Source: a virus
Reading direction: 5' to 3' (one strand)
Length of the DNA stretch: 64,000 bases
IMG/VR virus record: IMGVR_UViG_3300037104_000796
Span: 98,359 to 162,358 of that record
The notes under the pieces are model-generated. The model was not told the origin of the DNA, searched no databases, and saw only the letters and a program-made list of their open reading frames with translations. Shown here piece by piece: positions 9,194-17,592 of this stretch; positions within the stretch are counted from its first letter, which is position 1; the number at the start of each line of letters is the position of its first letter. The translations under genes were made by a program, and so were the position numbers.

Positions 9194-9406
9194 TTATTTT
9201 TGTTTAAGACAATTTTTTATAGTGTTGTTTGTATAAAATGCACATCCGGTTTTAAAATAGAGTCCGCATTCATCACATATTTTTTGACGATCTTTTTTAC
9301 CCCTTTTAACTTGTTTGGTTTCATCATAAGAAAAATCTTCGTTCCAATGTGATAATGGGCCTATATTGTCATTATCATCTTCTAACCAATGATCAAACCA
9401 ACCCAT
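9194..9406 (-). CDS. Small Cys-containing protein, possible zinc-binding
   Basis: 70 residues. The C-terminal half has CDECGLYFKTGC and a final CLKQK, enough for a small zinc site. The N-terminal half is acidic and Trp-rich (WFDHWLEDDNDN). Unknown function; only one base separates it from the next gene. Confidence 0.5.
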   Translation of the reverse strand: MGWFDHWLEDDNDNIGPLSHWNEDFSYDETKQVKRGKKDRQKICDECGLYFKTGCAFYTNNTIKNCLKQK

Positions 9407-9407
9407 C

Positions 9408-9533
9408 TTATTTCCAAATATATTCGATTAACATTTCTAGTAGCACTAGTCCTACCGTACCGACAATTATGCCAAAAACAATCCATTTGGTTTTATCAAG
9501 TTCAGGTTTAACTTCACTATATGATTTTTTCAT
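9408..9533 (-). CDS. 41-residue single-pass membrane protein
   Basis: A short frame starting at ATG 9533 encodes 41 residues. Residues 18-37 (IVFGIIVGTVGLVLLEMLIE) form one clear membrane span after a charged N-terminus MKKSYSEVKPELDKTK. Its start overlaps the stop of the upstream gene (TAATG), which supports translation. No function is assigned. Confidence 0.6.
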   Translation of the reverse strand: MKKSYSEVKPELDKTKWIVFGIIVGTVGLVLLEMLIEYIWK

Positions 9534-10102
9534 TATGCTAATTTTTTGCCTCTTAATAATTCTCTTAAAAAAAGATTTTTTTCGCCTCCTAAAAATTTAA
9601 CCCATTCAGGGTACCATTCAGGAAACATTATTTTAAGTTCTTCAGATGTTTTTCCTTTAAGCATTATGTAGTTTTGAGCTGGCATTTGTTCTGCAGCATC
9701 AACTGTCATTTTAACTTCAACGATAAAATCAAAAAAGTTAGGATAATTTTTGTAATCCCATACTCTTTCATCTGCAAGAAAACATACTGCAGTAAGAGCA
9801 TCATTGAGATCGGGTTCATAAAAACTTGATATGTCAATGTTATTTTTTTGTAAATTTTCCTGAATTTGATTCAATGTTCCAAACGGAAGCATGATCTCTT
9901 CATCAATTTTTGAATTTGTCGTTCCACCATTAAGAACTACCCAAGTCTTATCATCATCCATAAAGTGTATAAGTTCAGGACGAAGTTGGTGCGTGTACAC
10001 ATATTCCATGCCTGCGTGGCCTGCCTGTATCGCCTGTTGAATAGGTGAAATATTGTAGGGTACAAAAAAGTACATCCTATAAGCTAATCTTTTTTCTTCC
10101 AT
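9533..10102 (-). CDS. Conserved phage protein, weakly PTH2-like
   Basis: 189 residues. The N-terminal segment YFFVPYNISPIQQAIQAGHA resembles the start of the PTH2 peptidyl-tRNA hydrolase fold, where a strand is followed by a helix bearing Q-x-(A/G)-H. A true PTH2 gene lies nearby at 10774, so this may be a diverged relative, but I cannot identify a complete active site. The gene has a dyad/TATATT promoter element ending about 9 nt before its ATG, implying a very short or absent 5' leader. Confidence 0.45.
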   Translation of the reverse strand: MEEKRLAYRMYFFVPYNISPIQQAIQAGHAGMEYVYTHQLRPELIHFMDDDKTWVVLNGGTTNSKIDEEIMLPFGTLNQIQENLQKNNIDISSFYEPDLNDALTAVCFLADERVWDYKNYPNFFDFIVEVKMTVDAAEQMPAQNYIMLKGKTSEELKIMFPEWYPEWVKFLGGEKNLFLRELLRGKKLA

Positions 10103-10108
10103 AGTACT

Positions 10109-10157
10109 AATATAATCAATTTTTCTGACAAATAAAAATATTTGACCATTTATTTTA
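10109..10157 (-). promoter_or_regulatory. Dyad/TATATT promoter element (copy 1)
   Basis: On the minus strand a dyad CAAATATTTTTATTTG is followed by TC, then exactly 12 nt, then TATATT (plus-strand 10109-10114). The ATG at 10102 follows about 6 nt after TATATT, so transcripts may be nearly leaderless. Confidence 0.7.
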
Positions 10158-10632
10158 TGTCACGTCTAACTTTCATCAAAACCTTCCCAAGAAGATTAAG
10201 GCCATTCCAGTTCTTTTCGTCCAATATTCGATCATCGTCCCATTTTATTTTAACACCCCAAATTGGGTCAAAAGGAGTTCCTTCAACAAGAATTTTATTG
10301 CCAGTTTCCAGAAGTTGTTTTTTAAGTTTTGAACTTGATTCAAATTTAGCTCGTATAGCAATATACATAGAATTTTCACGATATTTTGACCATTCTTCTT
10401 CATTGTAATTCTTAACAGTTCTTCCTAAATCTTTTGCTGTTTTAGGATCACCACCGTATTGAACAATATTCAGAGCTGAATTCTCATCTTTAAAATGTTT
10501 TGCTTTTAAGTACATGAACAATTGTTCCGAATTTGTAAATATATGACCTTCATAAGGAATAGTCATGTCATTGGGAATCCAGTTCGATAGGTATGATCCC
10601 CAAAAATAAATGTGTGTATCAGTTATTCTCAT
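10150..10632 (-). CDS. NADAR-family N-glycosidase (YbiA/DUF1768-like)
   Basis: 160 residues, a full NADAR domain. Family signatures are visible in order: FWGSYLSNW near residue 10, the E-Q-x-x-M-x-x-K-A-K segment near 37-46, AKDLGRTV near 65, and IWGVKIKW plus GLNLLGKVLMKVR at the C-terminus. NADAR proteins cleave N-glycosidic bonds in riboflavin intermediates, and characterised members remove ADP-ribose from guanine in DNA, reversing DarT-type toxins. In a phage this makes an anti-defence role plausible, which is inference. It lies between the PTH2-like genes. Confidence 0.85.
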   Translation of the reverse strand: MRITDTHIYFWGSYLSNWIPNDMTIPYEGHIFTNSEQLFMYLKAKHFKDENSALNIVQYGGDPKTAKDLGRTVKNYNEEEWSKYRENSMYIAIRAKFESSSKLKKQLLETGNKILVEGTPFDPIWGVKIKWDDDRILDEKNWNGLNLLGKVLMKVRRDIK

Positions 10633-10777
10633 TTTTTTCTAATTTTTCTAATTGTTCTTTAAAAGAATGATATTGTTGGCAAAGTTGATGTGATGCATAA
10701 GCATTTCCTGCTTCAGCCATACATTCCCATGTTTCTTCAGTTTCTTTCATTGCTGCTTTTAATTCTTCTGTATTCAT
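10619..10777 (-). CDS. Small helical protein, unknown
   Basis: 52 residues if started at ATG 10777, which overlaps the stop of the PTH2 gene by ATGA. An upstream in-frame start at 10840 lies deep inside the PTH2 gene and is less likely. The sequence is helical and charged (MNTEELKAAMKETEETWECM). No domain is recognised. Confidence 0.55.
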   Translation of the reverse strand: MNTEELKAAMKETEETWECMAEAGNAYASHQLCQQYHSFKEQLEKLEKNENN

Positions 10778-11226
10778 AATAGTGTTAATTTTCCGGTTAT
10801 CGTGTCTATTTTTTCTGATGCGCAAGGTCCGATAGCGCATGCCGTTATTGTTATTTCTCCACCAAATTCAGTAAGTCCTTTATCCTCAATAAGAGAACAT
10901 GGAAGACCGGCAGCTTTTGCAGTTTGATAAATGTTAACCAATTCGGCAAGTGAATCAACACCAACTACGATTTTCTTGAACATTCCAGTCATCCATTCAT
11001 ACATTTCATCACCATTATCTCCAAGAGGAAGAGTTATTTTTAATTCTTTCTGTTTATAATTCAGTTCAATAGGACTGGCGTTTTCAATTGGTTTGTTCAA
11101 ATAATTTGGGTACATATAATTGAATATGACTGCCATAGAAGCGTGACTTCCTTGAGCCACCATTTTGCCTTTTCTCATATTTAAATCCTTTCGGAGTATT
11201 ATGACTTGTTTTACGTCTTTATTCAT
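10774..11226 (-). CDS. Peptidyl-tRNA hydrolase, PTH2 family
   Basis: 150 residues, the usual length of PTH2. It begins with the family pattern (KQVIILRKDLNMRKGKMVAQGSHA), including the conserved K-G-K-x-x-A-Q-x-x-H-A catalytic segment, and later has GLPCSLIEDKGLTEF and TITACAIGP, corresponding to the D-x-G-x-T-x-x and A-x-G-P motifs. The enzyme recycles peptidyl-tRNA dropped from stalled ribosomes, which could sustain translation in infected cells. It is coupled to genes on both sides. Confidence 0.9.
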   Translation of the reverse strand: MNKDVKQVIILRKDLNMRKGKMVAQGSHASMAVIFNYMYPNYLNKPIENASPIELNYKQKELKITLPLGDNGDEMYEWMTGMFKKIVVGVDSLAELVNIYQTAKAAGLPCSLIEDKGLTEFGGEITITACAIGPCASEKIDTITGKLTLL

Positions 11227-11615
11227 TAAAATAAGGGTTTTATATTTTTCTTTTGTTGTAATTGTAATAACTTTTCATCTTTATAATTCCATTCAGGAAC
11301 TTCAATGCCAATACTTTCTTGAATCCATTTGGCCACGATACGTCGGTGACAAAATTCTCCTGGGTCTTCCCAACATAGCAATACATTCTTATTAAACATA
11401 CTTAGAATTGTTTGTGGGTCTAATTTTCCAAGAGTATTTTCTCTATAAAGTTTTTCATATTCCTTTTGAGTCAATTGACCATTTTTAATTGCAAAAAAGA
11501 TATCCCTTTCGGGTTCAAGTGCTGGAAATCTTAGACCTGACCAATCAATTGGAGGATATAAACAAATGGCCACTCCCATTTCTCCTGTGTAATATTTAAA
11601 GCAACTTGTCTTCAT
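11226..11615 (-). CDS. DUF488-like protein
   Basis: 129 residues from ATG 11615 (an in-frame ATG at 11633 is possible). The C-terminal segment LLCWEDPGEFCHRRIVAKWI matches the DUF488 signature with its Cys-His-Arg cluster. The biochemical role of DUF488 is not established as far as I know. It overlaps the upstream gene slightly and touches the PTH2 start by TAATG. Confidence 0.65.
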   Translation of the reverse strand: MKTSCFKYYTGEMGVAICLYPPIDWSGLRFPALEPERDIFFAIKNGQLTQKEYEKLYRENTLGKLDPQTILSMFNKNVLLCWEDPGEFCHRRIVAKWIQESIGIEVPEWNYKDEKLLQLQQKKNIKPLF

Positions 11616-12237
11616 CAAAAGGTACTCCTGCAAGTTTCCATTTCATATCTTTGGCTCTTTCATTTTTCTCTAAACAATCCCAACAACATGTATAAACCCA
11701 ACCACGAGTTCTTCCTACGTTATTTGTTGTTCCACAAGTTTCACATGTTCTATAAGAAAGAGATTGAGCGTAATCAACCATGCCTTCAATAACTTTATCG
11801 CCGCCACTGTAATAGAAACAAAGCCCGCCAAATTTTTCTTTAATCTGATTTACAGATACTGTGATAGGAGTTTGTTTTTTTCTTGGGGCTTTATTGTAAA
11901 GCCATTCAGCAAAAGCAAAAAGTTTTTTCTTTTTGTAGTGTTTTCTGCGAAGATATGCCTGTAATTTCCACATCCACTTATATTGAAATTCATTGTCTCG
12001 ATTACGATTTTCATTTTCAAGGTGCCATTTAATATTAGCCATGAGTGTATCAAGAATAAGATACCAACCATTTCCTACTTCCATTCCGAACTGTATTGGT
12101 TCTACAATTTCTTTTTGTTTCGCTAAGTCTTTAACTTCTTCTATCATTGGTTTTTCTCCAATGTAAATTTTTTGCTTAGTGTGTGAAAAAAATTCTGGGT
12201 ATTTATTTAATAATTTTCTTTGTAGATTTGTGTCCAT
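11596..12237 (-). CDS. Conserved phage protein with C-terminal zinc-finger-like cysteines
   Basis: 213 residues. The region IQFGMEVGNGWYLILDTLMANI and the later IKEKFGGLCFYYSGGD form a pattern I associate with uncharacterised phage proteins. Near the end, CETCG and CCWDC can form a zinc ribbon. No enzymatic motif. It lies immediately downstream of the endonuclease gene at 12250. Confidence 0.55.
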   Translation of the reverse strand: MDTNLQRKLLNKYPEFFSHTKQKIYIGEKPMIEEVKDLAKQKEIVEPIQFGMEVGNGWYLILDTLMANIKWHLENENRNRDNEFQYKWMWKLQAYLRRKHYKKKKLFAFAEWLYNKAPRKKQTPITVSVNQIKEKFGGLCFYYSGGDKVIEGMVDYAQSLSYRTCETCGTTNNVGRTRGWVYTCCWDCLEKNERAKDMKWKLAGVPFDEDKLL

Positions 12238-12249
12238 ATTTATAAGTTT

Positions 12250-13146
12250 TTAATTAAGTTCAATGTAATTTTTATCAACTATCATAATATAATTAAATCC
12301 GGCAGTGATAGTAGCTTTTTTCTTTTCTTCTATTTGATTTATTCCTTGTAATTCAATTATCCAACTACTTTTTATTTCAACTATAAGATTTAATGATGGT
12401 ATGAAAAAATCTGAATAATAAACTTTATGCTTATCACCAACAACATATTTAATTGAAAGTCCTCTTTGTATGTCTGGATATTTATCATAATATTTTTCTA
12501 GAAAATCAAATTCAAATGTTCCCTGATACCAAATATTAGTATCTCTAAATTTTTTTATTTTATATCCAGATTTTTGAGCTTTTTCAAAAATTTCTTTATT
12601 TTGTATTGGATTTTTAACATTGTAGTTTTTGAAGCAAGTTTCTTCTTTCTTCTTTTTTATTTCATTAGATTGTGATATATTTTCTACACCATAATTTTTT
12701 AATAACGTGCCTTTTATTTTTTCCTTTATTTCTTCAGATTGCCACGGATTATCTACACCATAATGTTCTTTAAGTGTTTTTTTACAAGTTTCTTGATTCC
12801 AGCCATTAGGAACACATTTTAAAGAACAATATTGATTAGGCACACCTCTTGTAAATTTTACAGGCTTTCCGCAAGTTTTACATATTGGATTTCCATATTG
12901 TATAATGTAATTTTTCTCTCTCCATTTTGGGCCTTTATGCCCTACAGCAAAATCATGAAAAATATTATCTCGATATTCCGGTATTTCGTTGCAATATCCG
13001 CATTTACATATAGGCTTAATTCCGTTTAAAATATACTCTATATGATAGTCCAGTGGAGATAAATTATGACATTGTTTTAGATGATTATTAAATTTTCTTA
13101 AATCTAAAAATTCTTCATTACAAACTTTACATTCATTAGAATTCAT
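12250..13146 (-). CDS. Putative homing endonuclease, PD-(D/E)XK-like, zinc-finger N-terminus
   Basis: 298 residues, paralogue of the 470 and 48566 genes. It starts with a C2H2-like finger (CKVCNEEFLDLRKFNNHLKQCH), followed by CKCGYC and a CKTCG/CSLKC pair. The middle holds three or four repeats of the form Y-G-V-(D/E)-N-x-x-Q-S-(N/E)-E-I. The C-terminus has YYSDFFIPSLNLIVEIKSSW, a D-x(n)-E-I-K nuclease-like core. A late-promoter-like box lies just upstream, as for other mobile genes here. Confidence 0.7.
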   Translation of the reverse strand: MNSNECKVCNEEFLDLRKFNNHLKQCHNLSPLDYHIEYILNGIKPICKCGYCNEIPEYRDNIFHDFAVGHKGPKWREKNYIIQYGNPICKTCGKPVKFTRGVPNQYCSLKCVPNGWNQETCKKTLKEHYGVDNPWQSEEIKEKIKGTLLKNYGVENISQSNEIKKKKEETCFKNYNVKNPIQNKEIFEKAQKSGYKIKKFRDTNIWYQGTFEFDFLEKYYDKYPDIQRGLSIKYVVGDKHKVYYSDFFIPSLNLIVEIKSSWIIELQGINQIEEKKKATITAGFNYIMIVDKNYIELN

Positions 13147-13152
13147 TTTTAT

Positions 13153-13163
13153 TTTATATATCC
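13153..13163 (-). promoter_or_regulatory. Late-promoter-like element for the 12250 endonuclease gene
   Basis: On the minus strand GGATATATAAAATAAA runs to within a few nt of ATG 13146. Confidence 0.45.
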
Positions 13164-13213
13164 TATCTAATTCAAAATTGTAATGAATGCGGTGTTAAAT
13201 TTTTGTTAATGTT

Positions 13214-13528
13214 TTATTCAATACCCGCATGTAAGTGTTTCATTGATTTTTGTTTCTTTTCAAAAACATCTTCTATAGGAGTAGAAACATAATGTGAATC
13301 TTTTATATGTGAATATGGCTCTACATCTTCAATCTTTAACATAAAATTTCCATTCTTATCCCACCCACCGAAAGTTCCTATACTATAAAAATTAAATGGC
13401 ATTTGTACATAAAATTTCTTATTATATGTTTCAGATTTTTCGTATAATTCAACAATACGTTTAGCATCAAAATATTCCTTAAATGTTGGCGAAATTTTGT
13501 TAATTTGTTTAATTATTTTTTTATTCAT
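13214..13528 (-). CDS. Hypothetical protein
   Basis: 104 residues with a lysine-rich N-terminus (MNKKIIKQINKISPTFKEYF) and an aromatic middle. No known domain, signal peptide or membrane segment. It lies 6 nt downstream of the AAA+ ATPase gene and is probably co-transcribed with it. Confidence 0.5.
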   Translation of the reverse strand: MNKKIIKQINKISPTFKEYFDAKRIVELYEKSETYNKKFYVQMPFNFYSIGTFGGWDKNGNFMLKIEDVEPYSHIKDSHYVSTPIEDVFEKKQKSMKHLHAGIE

Positions 13529-13534
13529 AATATT

Positions 13535-14752
13535 TTAATTTCCGAAGCCTATTCGTTTTGTTTTTTTGGCATTTGAATTATTATCTGATCCGTAGTAATA
13601 AATATCTGCAAGAGACATCGGTTCTTTTACTTCTATTTCTCCGTTACCCAATTTAGCTAATAAGTTATGTGATTTAATAACGGAAAGTTTTTCAAAATTA
13701 TAGTTCATTAAAAGTCTTCCTTTACGAGTAAGAGCTTCATCGATATTCTTTTCTTTTGTATTGAAAGTTGCTACAATAGAGATATTCAAACAATCTGAAA
13801 GCAATCCATCAGTTAAGTTAAGAACATTTGATACTGCGCTACTTCTTCCACCATTTCCTCGTTTTTCAAGAACAGGTTCTGCATCTTCTATTATAAGAAT
13901 TGAATCATTATTCTTCATTAAAAATGGAATGAAAGCTGGATCAGTAATTGAATCCACCATGTCTGGAGATATAAAAATGATGTTCTTTTTAAGTTTTGAA
14001 GTAAGATAACGAATATAAGTTGTTTTGCCTGTTCCTGTTTCACCTGGCAAAATAACGAGATTTGTTTTATTCTTACTATTTAGTCCTTCGAGTATTCGCC
14101 CTGAAATTTCAGCGAATCCGTCATTATAATTTTCTTCCAGATCAACTTTTACTTTTTTAACGTTAAAGCCCATTTTATCATATCCATGATTTGTCTTATA
14201 AACAATATAGATTTTATTTTTAGGAACTTTAGGACGTTTGCTATTTTTAAGCAATCCAAAAAGTGTATATAAGAATGAATTGGGATCGTGATCGTCTTTA
14301 GGATCGTAATAAATAATACCTTTATCAGTTCCATCAACATACATCCACGTTTTCTCCGAGAATCCTATGAGCAATGATGTCACAACAGATTCGGTACTAT
14401 TTTGGAATGAGGTTTTGATATATGCTGTTGTGGGAATTTCATAATATTTGAACATATTTTTAATAAACAAATTAACATCAAATTGTTCAAATCTATATGT
14501 GTACGGATGAATCTTGTTATGTTTTTGGTAACAATAAACGTAATAGTTTAATTCTGAATATGCATCAACATAAGCTGCCTGACTATCTTCAGGGCATATT
14601 AAGGGATGTATATTAAAAAAGGGAATCTCTTTAACATCGGCAAATTTAAGCACTGGAATTTTTGAAATATCAAGCGCTACATTTTTCCAATCTTGTTCAT
14701 CTTCGATTATATTGCCCTCATCATCGTATTCATCATATTTTTCTAAGTTCAT
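13535..14752 (-). CDS. AAA+ ATPase
   Basis: 405 residues. The N-terminal 220 residues are an unassigned domain. The C-terminal half is an AAA+ module with Walker A GETGTGKTT (about residues 237-245), Walker B ILIIEDAE (about 285-292), a sensor-1-type VATFN, and the arginine-bearing segment EALTRKGRL. The arrangement recalls Bcs1/AAA-type unfoldases. Its position between the topoisomerase ATPase gene and small genes does not identify the substrate. Confidence 0.8.
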   Translation of the reverse strand: MNLEKYDEYDDEGNIIEDEQDWKNVALDISKIPVLKFADVKEIPFFNIHPLICPEDSQAAYVDAYSELNYYVYCYQKHNKIHPYTYRFEQFDVNLFIKNMFKYYEIPTTAYIKTSFQNSTESVVTSLLIGFSEKTWMYVDGTDKGIIYYDPKDDHDPNSFLYTLFGLLKNSKRPKVPKNKIYIVYKTNHGYDKMGFNVKKVKVDLEENYNDGFAEISGRILEGLNSKNKTNLVILPGETGTGKTTYIRYLTSKLKKNIIFISPDMVDSITDPAFIPFLMKNNDSILIIEDAEPVLEKRGNGGRSSAVSNVLNLTDGLLSDCLNISIVATFNTKEKNIDEALTRKGRLLMNYNFEKLSVIKSHNLLAKLGNGEIEVKEPMSLADIYYYGSDNNSNAKKTKRIGFGN

Positions 14753-14773
14753 ATCGTTTGATTGTTCGTTAAT

Positions 14774-14857
14774 TTATCTTAAAATATCAGGAGTTACATC
14801 AATACAATTATATCCCGGAATACGTATGTCTCCTTTTTTTATTTGCCCTCTAGCCAT
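14774..14857 (-). CDS. Possible 27-residue peptide overlapping the topoisomerase stop
   Basis: An ATG at 14857, inside the end of the topoisomerase B gene, opens a 27-codon frame (MARGQIKKGDIRIPGYNCI...) ending at 14774. It fills the only gap between the topoisomerase and AAA+ genes. No further support for translation is visible. Confidence 0.3.
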   Translation of the reverse strand: MARGQIKKGDIRIPGYNCIDVTPDILR

Positions 14858-16650
14858 ACTTTGCGTTTTTTAGCTGAATCACCAAACGCAATGTCTAAAA
14901 ATTTACTGGCACTTCTATCGTTTATAATTGAAAAAAGCGTTTTGTTTTCCATTACGTATTGCCAATCTTTTAATGAAAGTGATCCAAGTCCTTTCAAGTA
15001 TTTCACTCCTGAAACTTTATTTTTCGTGGAAAAATTTTGAAATTCTTCAAATGTAAAGAAATATTTTCTCTCTTTGCCTGCATCACATGAAACTAATGGA
15101 GTAATAATTCTATAAAGTCTTTTATCTTCAATGATTTGTGGGAACCATCGATGGAAAAAACTTATGATTAAAGAACTAATGTGTTGACCATCAGCATCCT
15201 CATCAGTCGCAATGATAATTTTATCATATACAGGAAGTTTTTTGTTTCCTGGCTCAATTTCAAGTATACTCATAATGTCTAACCATTCTACATTTCCAGT
15301 AAGATCAGATAACTTACGAGCATTTTTAACTTTTCCTTTAAGAGCATATATTGCATCAGTTTCAGAATCTCTGGCTTGTTTAACTGAACCTGCGGCAGAA
15401 AGCCCTTCTGTAATATAAATGTTTTGCTTAAATCTTGAAGCAGGACTAAACTTTTCTGAAATCTTACGTTTTGATTGTCTTCCAGCTTTTTTAATTTTAT
15501 TCATATTATCATTATGCATACGATCTTCAATAGCTTGCTCAATATTTCTAGCGATTGCAGATTTTTTCAACAGTTTCATTTGTTTATCCATGAAACGTTC
15601 TTTCATATCATCTTCAAGTTCCCAACGACCTGTTACAAGTTTGGTTTTGTTTTGATCTCCAAATCTCATAAGAGTTGATGGAACATTAAGAGATATCAGT
15701 GTTTCATAGAAATGGTGAGCCAAATTGTATTTAAAGTATTCATTAACCCAATCATTTACAACTTTCTGGTGTATTCCTGTGCATTGAGAACCGTTAATAA
15801 ATGACAATGAACAAGAATTTTCATACGCTTCCCAAAGATACATAGTGCCATAACTATTCGATACTACAACATGTTCCGTAGGGATAAATCCAGCTGTAAT
15901 AGGAACAGGTAATTCTTTTCCGTTTTTGATATAATATCCGTGAATGTTAAGTTTACTAATCACCGGATCGCTTTTTATCAAAAACGTTTTGTATGATAAA
16001 TATGTCGTAACAATATCAAAATCCCATTTGTAATCAGGAAACATTTCCTTTAAGGGGATGAAAGTAATTTTTGTTCCAAATTTATCTGATGGAACTTTCT
16101 TTCGTATTTCTTCATCAACAATTTTAAAGTTATCCCATTTAAATCTTACATAATGGGTTTTATTAACAGTCTCAATACTAAATGTTTCAGCTAAAATGTT
16201 AACAACTGCAGCACCTACGCCATGTGTTCCAAGAATGTTTGTGCTTGTATCAATAAAATTCGAACCTGCATGCAATTCTTCTAATGCCGTACGAACAACA
16301 TTCTTTTTCGTTTTAGGATGCTTTTTAGCAGCATTATGAAAACCAAGACCTTCATCAATTACAGTTACTTCATTATTGTCAAAATTGACTTTAACTGTAA
16401 TGTTTTTCATTTTCCCCTTACAACGTTTTGCTTCATCCAATGCGTTCTCTACTATTTCAACAAGAAGTTGCATAAAACCTGGCGACCATTTTTTCTCAGC
16501 TGCAATAAGCTTTCCGTCTATGATTAATGGAAGTTTTTCTTCTATGGGAGATATTTGGCCAATTTGTTGAGTAGGACGTAAACGAACAGATTCAAACGTA
16601 TTAAGAGCAATGATCTCTTTTGAGTTTTTCTGATCTATTTTTATTGGCAT
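14839..16650 (-). CDS. DNA topoisomerase II, ATPase (B) subunit, T4 gp39-like
   Basis: 603 residues. The N-terminal GHKL ATPase shows LVEIVENALDEAKRCKG, DEGLGFHN and GTHGVGAAVVN (ATP lid). The C-terminal TOPRIM domain shows ITEGLSAAGSVKQARD and the metal-binding IIATDEDADGQHISSL. Length matches the compact phage form without the extra C-terminal domain of bacterial GyrB. It acts with the 7468 product; the two subunit genes are about 6 kb apart on the same strand. Confidence 0.93.
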   Translation of the reverse strand: MPIKIDQKNSKEIIALNTFESVRLRPTQQIGQISPIEEKLPLIIDGKLIAAEKKWSPGFMQLLVEIVENALDEAKRCKGKMKNITVKVNFDNNEVTVIDEGLGFHNAAKKHPKTKKNVVRTALEELHAGSNFIDTSTNILGTHGVGAAVVNILAETFSIETVNKTHYVRFKWDNFKIVDEEIRKKVPSDKFGTKITFIPLKEMFPDYKWDFDIVTTYLSYKTFLIKSDPVISKLNIHGYYIKNGKELPVPITAGFIPTEHVVVSNSYGTMYLWEAYENSCSLSFINGSQCTGIHQKVVNDWVNEYFKYNLAHHFYETLISLNVPSTLMRFGDQNKTKLVTGRWELEDDMKERFMDKQMKLLKKSAIARNIEQAIEDRMHNDNMNKIKKAGRQSKRKISEKFSPASRFKQNIYITEGLSAAGSVKQARDSETDAIYALKGKVKNARKLSDLTGNVEWLDIMSILEIEPGNKKLPVYDKIIIATDEDADGQHISSLIISFFHRWFPQIIEDKRLYRIITPLVSCDAGKERKYFFTFEEFQNFSTKNKVSGVKYLKGLGSLSLKDWQYVMENKTLFSIINDRSASKFLDIAFGDSAKKRKVWLEGK

Positions 16651-16678
16651 ATAATTTTTGTATATTATATGAAGATTA

Positions 16679-16966
16679 TTAATTAAGTTTCATAGCATCT
16701 TCTGCGATTGCCTTCTCAATATTATCGAGAATATCTTCCTGTTGTTCTTTAGACAAAGCATTATATGCATCTCGTCTCTTTTTTCTTGCTTCTGCAGAAT
16801 AAGAAATTTCTGTTTGTTTAAGAATGTCAAAATAATTAACTACACCACCAAGAGTTATTAAAGATACAAAAAATCCAGGTGCTATCCAATTGTGATAAAA
16901 CATTACAGCTGCTATGATCACCATACCTATGATAGCAATCATATACAAAGTTTTTCCTAATTTCAT
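16679..16966 (-). CDS. Small membrane protein
   Basis: 95 residues with two membrane spans (about residues 7-25 and 30-45) and a charged cytoplasmic-type tail (EARKKRRDAYNALSKEQQEDI). Function unknown. It lies in a set of three small envelope genes (16679-17527). Confidence 0.6.
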   Translation of the reverse strand: MKLGKTLYMIAIIGMVIIAAVMFYHNWIAPGFFVSLITLGGVVNYFDILKQTEISYSAEARKKRRDAYNALSKEQQEDILDNIEKAIAEDAMKLN

Positions 16967-16967
16967 A

Positions 16968-17234
16968 TTATCGAGTTTCTTTAAAAGTTATTTCGCCTTC
17001 TAAAATTCCGCGTTTGCTTTTTTCTTTAAATAAAGATGTTTTTGGAATATCTGTTGATTCCATTGGAACGGTTAAATACCAAAGATTGTCATCTTTCCAT
17101 GTAACATTAACTAATTTTTCATTAGCTTTAAGTTCAATGGTCATTTTGCCACCATATTTTTTAACTCTTGTATTTTTGCATGAAGTAAAAGAAACAAGAC
17201 TAATAATTGCAAGTAAAATAAAAATTCTTTTCAT
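16968..17234 (-). CDS. Small lipoprotein
   Basis: 88 residues. A signal peptide ends in the lipobox VSFTSC (Cys near residue 19). The mature part is about 70 residues and beta-rich, with VTWKDDNLWYLTVPM. Bacteroidota-type lipoproteins of this size are often found on prophages, but I know no function. The stop/start junction with 17234 is a one-base overlap. Confidence 0.7.
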   Translation of the reverse strand: MKRIFILLAIISLVSFTSCKNTRVKKYGGKMTIELKANEKLVNVTWKDDNLWYLTVPMESTDIPKTSLFKEKSKRGILEGEITFKETR

Positions 17235-17527
17235 TATTTGATAGGTTTAAGTTGTTTGTATGTTTCAATATTTTCTAGGGCATCGGAACGGTGCGAATCC
17301 CAATCATAACTTCTGGTAATTTCACCACTATATTTGCTACTCCAAAAAGGAGACCATCCAAAAATAATATGAAGCATTTCGGGTCTGTAAAAAGTGATTG
17401 TTCCTTTTTTCTTTTCAGCTACGCGAAAAGCTGCTGTTGCAGGGAACCATTTAAGCCAAACGATAAAGGCTGCAAAAAATAATGCAATGCCTATAATTAC
17501 GAGTATTGATGCGAGTGTTTCTGACAT
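17234..17527 (-). CDS. Small membrane protein
   Basis: 97 residues with an N-terminal membrane span (about residues 8-25, ILVIIGIALFFAAFIVWL) and a soluble tail rich in aromatic residues. Unknown function; grouped with the lipoprotein gene and the 16679 membrane gene. Confidence 0.6.
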   Translation of the reverse strand: MSETLASILVIIGIALFFAAFIVWLKWFPATAAFRVAEKKKGTITFYRPEMLHIIFGWSPFWSSKYSGEITRSYDWDSHRSDALENIETYKQLKPIK

Positions 17528-17557
17528 GTTTTTATGTGTTAATGGGTTTATATTGTA

Positions 17558-17577
17558 GAGAGACCCGAAGGTCTCTC
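17558..17577 (-). terminator. Hairpin with UUCG tetraloop
   Basis: GAGAGACC-TTCG-GGTCTCTC forms a perfect 8-bp stem with the very stable UUCG loop. It follows the DUF932 stop at 17593 by about 15 nt. There is no T-tract on the minus strand, so it may protect or process mRNA rather than end transcription by itself. Confidence 0.65.
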
Positions 17578-17592
17578 GTATTTTCTTGTGAA

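Noticed and set aside
9533-10102. Firm call of a second peptidyl-tRNA hydrolase
   Set aside because: Only the short QAGHA segment resembles PTH2; the other active-site motifs are not recognisable.
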